NCBI RefSeq assembly: GCF_013364215.1
Contig: NZ_CP054923.1
Location: 6,696,001 to 6,760,000 of the forward strand
From: Verrucosispora sp. NA02020
Lineage (GTDB): Bacteria > Actinomycetota > Actinomycetes > Mycobacteriales > Micromonosporaceae
Length of the DNA stretch: 64,000 nt
Reading direction: 5' to 3'
In this document: positions 61,418-64,000 of the stretch, piece by piece
How positions within the stretch are numbered: the stretch's first letter is position 1
How the letters are laid out: each line of letters starts with the position of its first letter
The notes under the pieces: model-generated
Seen by the model: only the letters and a program-made list of their open reading frames with translations
What the model was told of the DNA's origin: nothing
Databases searched by the model: none
Position numbers and translations under genes: made by a program

Positions 61418-61462
61418 TCACCGAGCGTGGCACGACTAGCCGGTAACGACCAGACTTCCGTT

Positions 61463-62302
61463 ATGTCGTCCACGGTGTTAGGGCTGGTCAGAGCGAGCCA
61501 TCCGGAACCGACGGCGGCCGTCACCACAGTGGCCGGTCTGCTCGCGGCCGGCGTCGGGCATCCGCCCGGCGGGATCGCCGTGGTGGCGCTGACCGTGGCG
61601 GCGAGCCAGTTCGCGGTGGGGTGGACGAACGACGCGCTCGACGCCGACCGGGACGCCGCGGTGGGGCGTACCGACAAGCCGGTGGCCGCCGGTGCGGTCA
61701 GCCGGCGGGTCGTCGCGGTGGCCGCCGTGCTGGCCGCCGCCACCACCGTGGCGCTGGCCCTGACCACGAACCCGGCCGCAGCCCTCTGCGCCGTCGTCGC
61801 GCTGGTCTCGGCCCTGCTGTACGACTGGCCGCTCAAGTGGACCCCGGTCTCGGTGCTGCCGTACGCGATCTCCTTCGGCGCGCTGCCCGCCTTCGTGGTG
61901 CTGGCGCTGCCCGGCGCGCCGACGCCGCCGGGGTGGCTGGTCACCGCAGCGGCCCTGCTCGGCGCCGGTGCGCACTTCGCCAACGTGCTGCCCGATTTCG
62001 CCGACGATGCCCGGACCGGGGTGCGCGGTCTGCCGCACCGGGTGGGTCCGGCGGGCAGCCGGGCGGCCGCCGTCGGGCTGCTCGTCGCGGCGACCGTCAC
62101 GCTGGTGCTGGGTCCGCCCGGTCCGCCGTCCGGCCTGGGCCTCGCGGCGGTCGTCGCCGCCGTGGTCATCCTGGTTCTCGCCTGGTACGCCGGACGCACC
62201 GCCGACCGACCCGGCGCCCGCTCGGCGGCGGCCTTCCGGGCGGTCATGCTGGTCGCCCTGATCGATGTCGTCCTGCTGGTCACGAGCGGTCGACTGGTCT
62301 GA
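61463..62302 (+). CDS. UbiA family prenyltransferase
   Basis: The 279-residue membrane enzyme transfers a prenyl chain to an aromatic or phenolic acceptor. The first Asp-rich motif NDALDADRD is at 56-64 and the second, LPDFADDARTG, near 175-185; about eight to nine membrane helices are visible. ATG at 61463; the open frame upstream is a shadow of the methyltransferase gene. It is divergent from that gene and probably co-regulated through the 45-bp gap. The prenyl donor could be supplied by the MEP pathway, including ispD and ispF in this window. Confidence 0.9.
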   Translation: MSSTVLGLVRASHPEPTAAVTTVAGLLAAGVGHPPGGIAVVALTVAASQFAVGWTNDALDADRDAAVGRTDKPVAAGAVSRRVVAVAAVLAAATTVALALTTNPAAALCAVVALVSALLYDWPLKWTPVSVLPYAISFGALPAFVVLALPGAPTPPGWLVTAAALLGAGAHFANVLPDFADDARTGVRGLPHRVGPAGSRAAAVGLLVAATVTLVLGPPGPPSGLGLAAVVAAVVILVLAWYAGRTADRPGARSAAAFRAVMLVALIDVVLLVTSGRLV

Positions 62303-62444
62303 CCACGTCCCCCGGCAGGTGGCAGCACCGGGTCGCCGTGCGGGCCACGATCAGCTCCAACTACGCTGGGAAGCGGTCTGTGCGGGGGCATGGCCAGCGG
62401 TTCCGGCGACGGCGCCGGGTGTGATCGTGACGAGGAGGACCGAC

Positions 62445-63188
62445 GTGACGCGCTCGATCAGGGGTTCCCGGCGGGCTGCCGTACTGCTGCCCGGGATCGC
62501 GGCGGCAGCCGGGATGCTGCTGCTGTCGGGATGCGGCACCGGTCAGATCTCCGAGACGGCGAACAAGGTCCCGTCGATCCAGGGCGTCGACCTCCAGGCC
62601 GAGGACGGCCGGTACGGCGTCCGCAGCGTGCTGATCTCGTACCCCGGTGTCGAGGGCTACCAGGCCGGCGACGACGCGATCCTGAACGCGCTCTTCTACA
62701 ACGACTCGCCCGACCCGGTCACCGTGACCGTCACCTCGTCGGACGCCCGCGAGGTCGTGCTCACCACGGTCCAGGCCGCGACCAGCCCCTCGCCCAGCGC
62801 CTCGCCCTCGCCGACCGGCTCCCCGTCGCCGGACCCGTCCCCGGAGGGCACCCCCTCCCCGGGCAGTTCCCCGTCGCCGGACGAGACGCCCTCCCCCGAC
62901 GAGACGCCCTCCCCGGACGAGACCGAGTCGTCGGCCGGCGGCCCGGCCCGGATCGAGATCCCGCCGCTGAGCTACGTGCAGCTCAACACCGAGGGCGAGC
63001 AGGTGCTCCAGCTCCTCGGGCTCAACTCGGCACTGCTCGCCGGTCAGAACGTCACGATCAGCTTCGACTTCGGCGACGGCAACACGATCACCAGCCCGGC
63101 CCCGGTGGCCGTGCCGCTCAGCCCGGCTCCGCCGCCGTCGCCGATCATCGAGCGGCACACCGAGTTCGAGGGCGAAGGCGGGCACTGA
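62445..63188 (+). CDS. Secreted lipoprotein of unknown function
   Basis: The 247-residue protein has a lipoprotein signal (AAVLLPGIAAAAGMLLLSGC) with the lipobox LSGC, so it is lipid-anchored outside the membrane. A beta-rich domain (VDLQAEDGRYGVRSVLISYP, then VTVTVTSSDAREVVL) is interrupted by a Ser/Pro-rich linker with a DETPSP repeat (SPDETPSPDETPSPDET), followed by IEIPPLSYVQLNTEGEQVL and VTISFDFGDG, an arrangement reminiscent of the PCuAC copper-chaperone fold, but without clear Met/His ligands. GTG at 62445 has AGGAGG 6 nt upstream. A lipoprotein before radA is common in related genomes. Confidence 0.7.
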   Translation: MTRSIRGSRRAAVLLPGIAAAAGMLLLSGCGTGQISETANKVPSIQGVDLQAEDGRYGVRSVLISYPGVEGYQAGDDAILNALFYNDSPDPVTVTVTSSDAREVVLTTVQAATSPSPSASPSPTGSPSPDPSPEGTPSPGSSPSPDETPSPDETPSPDETESSAGGPARIEIPPLSYVQLNTEGEQVLQLLGLNSALLAGQNVTISFDFGDGNTITSPAPVAVPLSPAPPPSPIIERHTEFEGEGGH

Positions 63189-63279
63189 CCCGTCCTGCCG
63201 GAATGTCCGACGGCACCGTCGGCGTGGTGAACCCATGCCGGCGGTGCCGTCGTCGTACCGGGGGGTTAGCGTCGCTCGG

Positions 63280-64000
63280 GTGAGCATCTCCCGATCGACC
63301 CCGGCCCGGGGAGCGGGTGGCGGGCGCGGCAGGGCCGCCGCTCGCGAGCCCCGCCCCGCGTACGAGTGCGACGCCTGCGGGCACCAGCCACCCAAGTGGG
63401 TGGGCCGCTGCCCCGAGTGCGGCGAATGGGGCTCGGTGGTCGAGTGCACCGTCACCGGCCCGACCGTCTCCGGCCGTGTGGTCAGCTCCCGGATGCCCGC
63501 CGAGCCGGCCCGCCCCATCGCCACCATCAGCGCCGCACCGGCCCGCGCCCGCCCCACCGGCGTCAGCGAGCTGGACCGGGTGCTCGGCGGCGGGCTGGTG
63601 CCCGGGGCGGTGGTGCTGCTCGCCGGTGAGCCCGGGGTCGGCAAGTCCACCCTGCTGCTCGACGTCGCCCAGCAGTGGGCCGTCGGCGCGGGCAGCCCCT
63701 CGCTGGTGGTCAGCGGCGAGGAGTCGGTCAGCCAGGTGCGCCTGCGGGCCGAACGCATGGGCACCCTGCACGACCAGCTCTACCTCGCCGCCGAGAGCGA
63801 CCTCGCGGCGGTGCTCGGCCACCTCGACGCGGTCAAGCCGGGCCTGCTGGTGCTCGACTCGGTCCAGACCATCTCCACCACCGGCACCGAGGGCGTGCCG
63901 GGCGGGGTGACCCAGGTGCGGGCGGTCACCGCCGCACTGGTGGCGGTCGCCAAGGAGCGCGGCATCGCGACCGTGCTGGTGGGGCACGTGACCAAGGACG
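63280..64000 (+). CDS. radA: DNA repair protein RadA, N-terminal part
   Basis: The reading frame runs off the window end. It shows the RadA zinc finger with C30, C33, C44 and C47 (YECDACGHQPPKWVGRCPEC), the linker and the RecA-like ATPase start LAGEPGVGKSTLLLD (Walker A at 116-124), SGEESVSQVRLRAERMG and LLVLDSVQTIST. RadA processes recombination intermediates. The KNRFG motif and Lon-like domain are beyond the window. GTG at 63280 lies 7 nt past TAGCGT and is probably leaderless. In related genomes disA follows. Confidence 0.93.
   Translation, partial: MSISRSTPARGAGGGRGRAAAREPRPAYECDACGHQPPKWVGRCPECGEWGSVVECTVTGPTVSGRVVSSRMPAEPARPIATISAAPARARPTGVSELDRVLGGGLVPGAVVLLAGEPGVGKSTLLLDVAQQWAVGAGSPSLVVSGEESVSQVRLRAERMGTLHDQLYLAAESDLAAVLGHLDAVKPGLLVLDSVQTISTTGTEGVPGGVTQVRAVTAALVAVAKERGIATVLVGHVTKD

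Overview
The window looks like a chromosomal segment of a high-GC actinomycete of the Micromonosporaceae (Micromonospora type). The evidence is the base composition, frequent GTG and TTG starts, many apparently leaderless genes with a TANNNT box just upstream of the start, actinobacterial families (CarD, DUF397, DUF3263, DUF4032, CGNR, DUF2510) and the gene order cysS-rlmB and carD-ispD-ispF ahead of radA. No phage, integrase, transposase or CRISPR array was seen. The genus is inferred from gene families and layout, not from a marker gene.

Layout. 1-4.6 kb: end of a CDC48-like AAA+ ATPase, an acetyltransferase, a PP2C-like protein, a DUF3263 protein and an ABC-2 transporter pair behind a promoter with duplicated operator-like sites. 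4.7-8.8 kb: amino-sugar unit, with a DeoR-type regulator divergent from an overlapping operon SIS isomerase/deaminase - ROK kinase - NagA; a tandem 17-bp repeat array fills the divergent promoter. 8.8-22 kb: DUF4032 kinase-like protein, PAP2 phosphatase, APC permease, RCK-channel protein, a CrtU-like oxidoreductase, a crotonase-fold protein, two glycosyltransferases and an unknown pair, then tRNA-Thr(TGT). 22-26 kb: stand-alone sugar ABC ATPase (MsiK type), rlmB and cysS. 26-42 kb: IclR regulator, subtilisin-like protease, HAD hydrolase, EamA transporter, two unrelated fumarases (class II and class I) flanking a large repeat-built exported protein, and an MFS exporter with its divergent ArsR-like regulator.

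42-52.5 kb holds a tyrosine/homogentisate catabolic region: Lrp regulator, 4-hydroxyphenylpyruvate dioxygenase, an aminotransferase (behind two RDD membrane proteins), fumarylacetoacetase, an uncharacterised barrel-like protein and homogentisate dioxygenase. The pathway is complete except for maleylacetoacetate isomerase, and the unknown protein sits where that gene would be expected. 52.5-58.2 kb: TPR membrane protein, ispF, ispD, carD, and three small membrane-anchored unknowns, two of them tandem paralogs. 58.2-62.3 kb is a small biosynthetic cluster: type III polyketide synthase, acyl-CoA-dehydrogenase-fold flavoprotein, UbiG-like methyltransferase and a divergent UbiA prenyltransferase, matching the gene content of clusters for prenylated methoxyhydroquinone lipids. 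The window ends in a lipoprotein gene and the 5' part of radA.

Three non-coding themes run through the window. One is a family of four intergenic imperfect palindromes sharing the core CCCCTGCTAACGCCT. The second is a set of tiny ORFs, some inside 80-bp tandem repeats, that bridge gene junctions with ATGA or GTGA overlaps on their downstream and often also their upstream side. The third is a number of strong hairpins between convergent genes.
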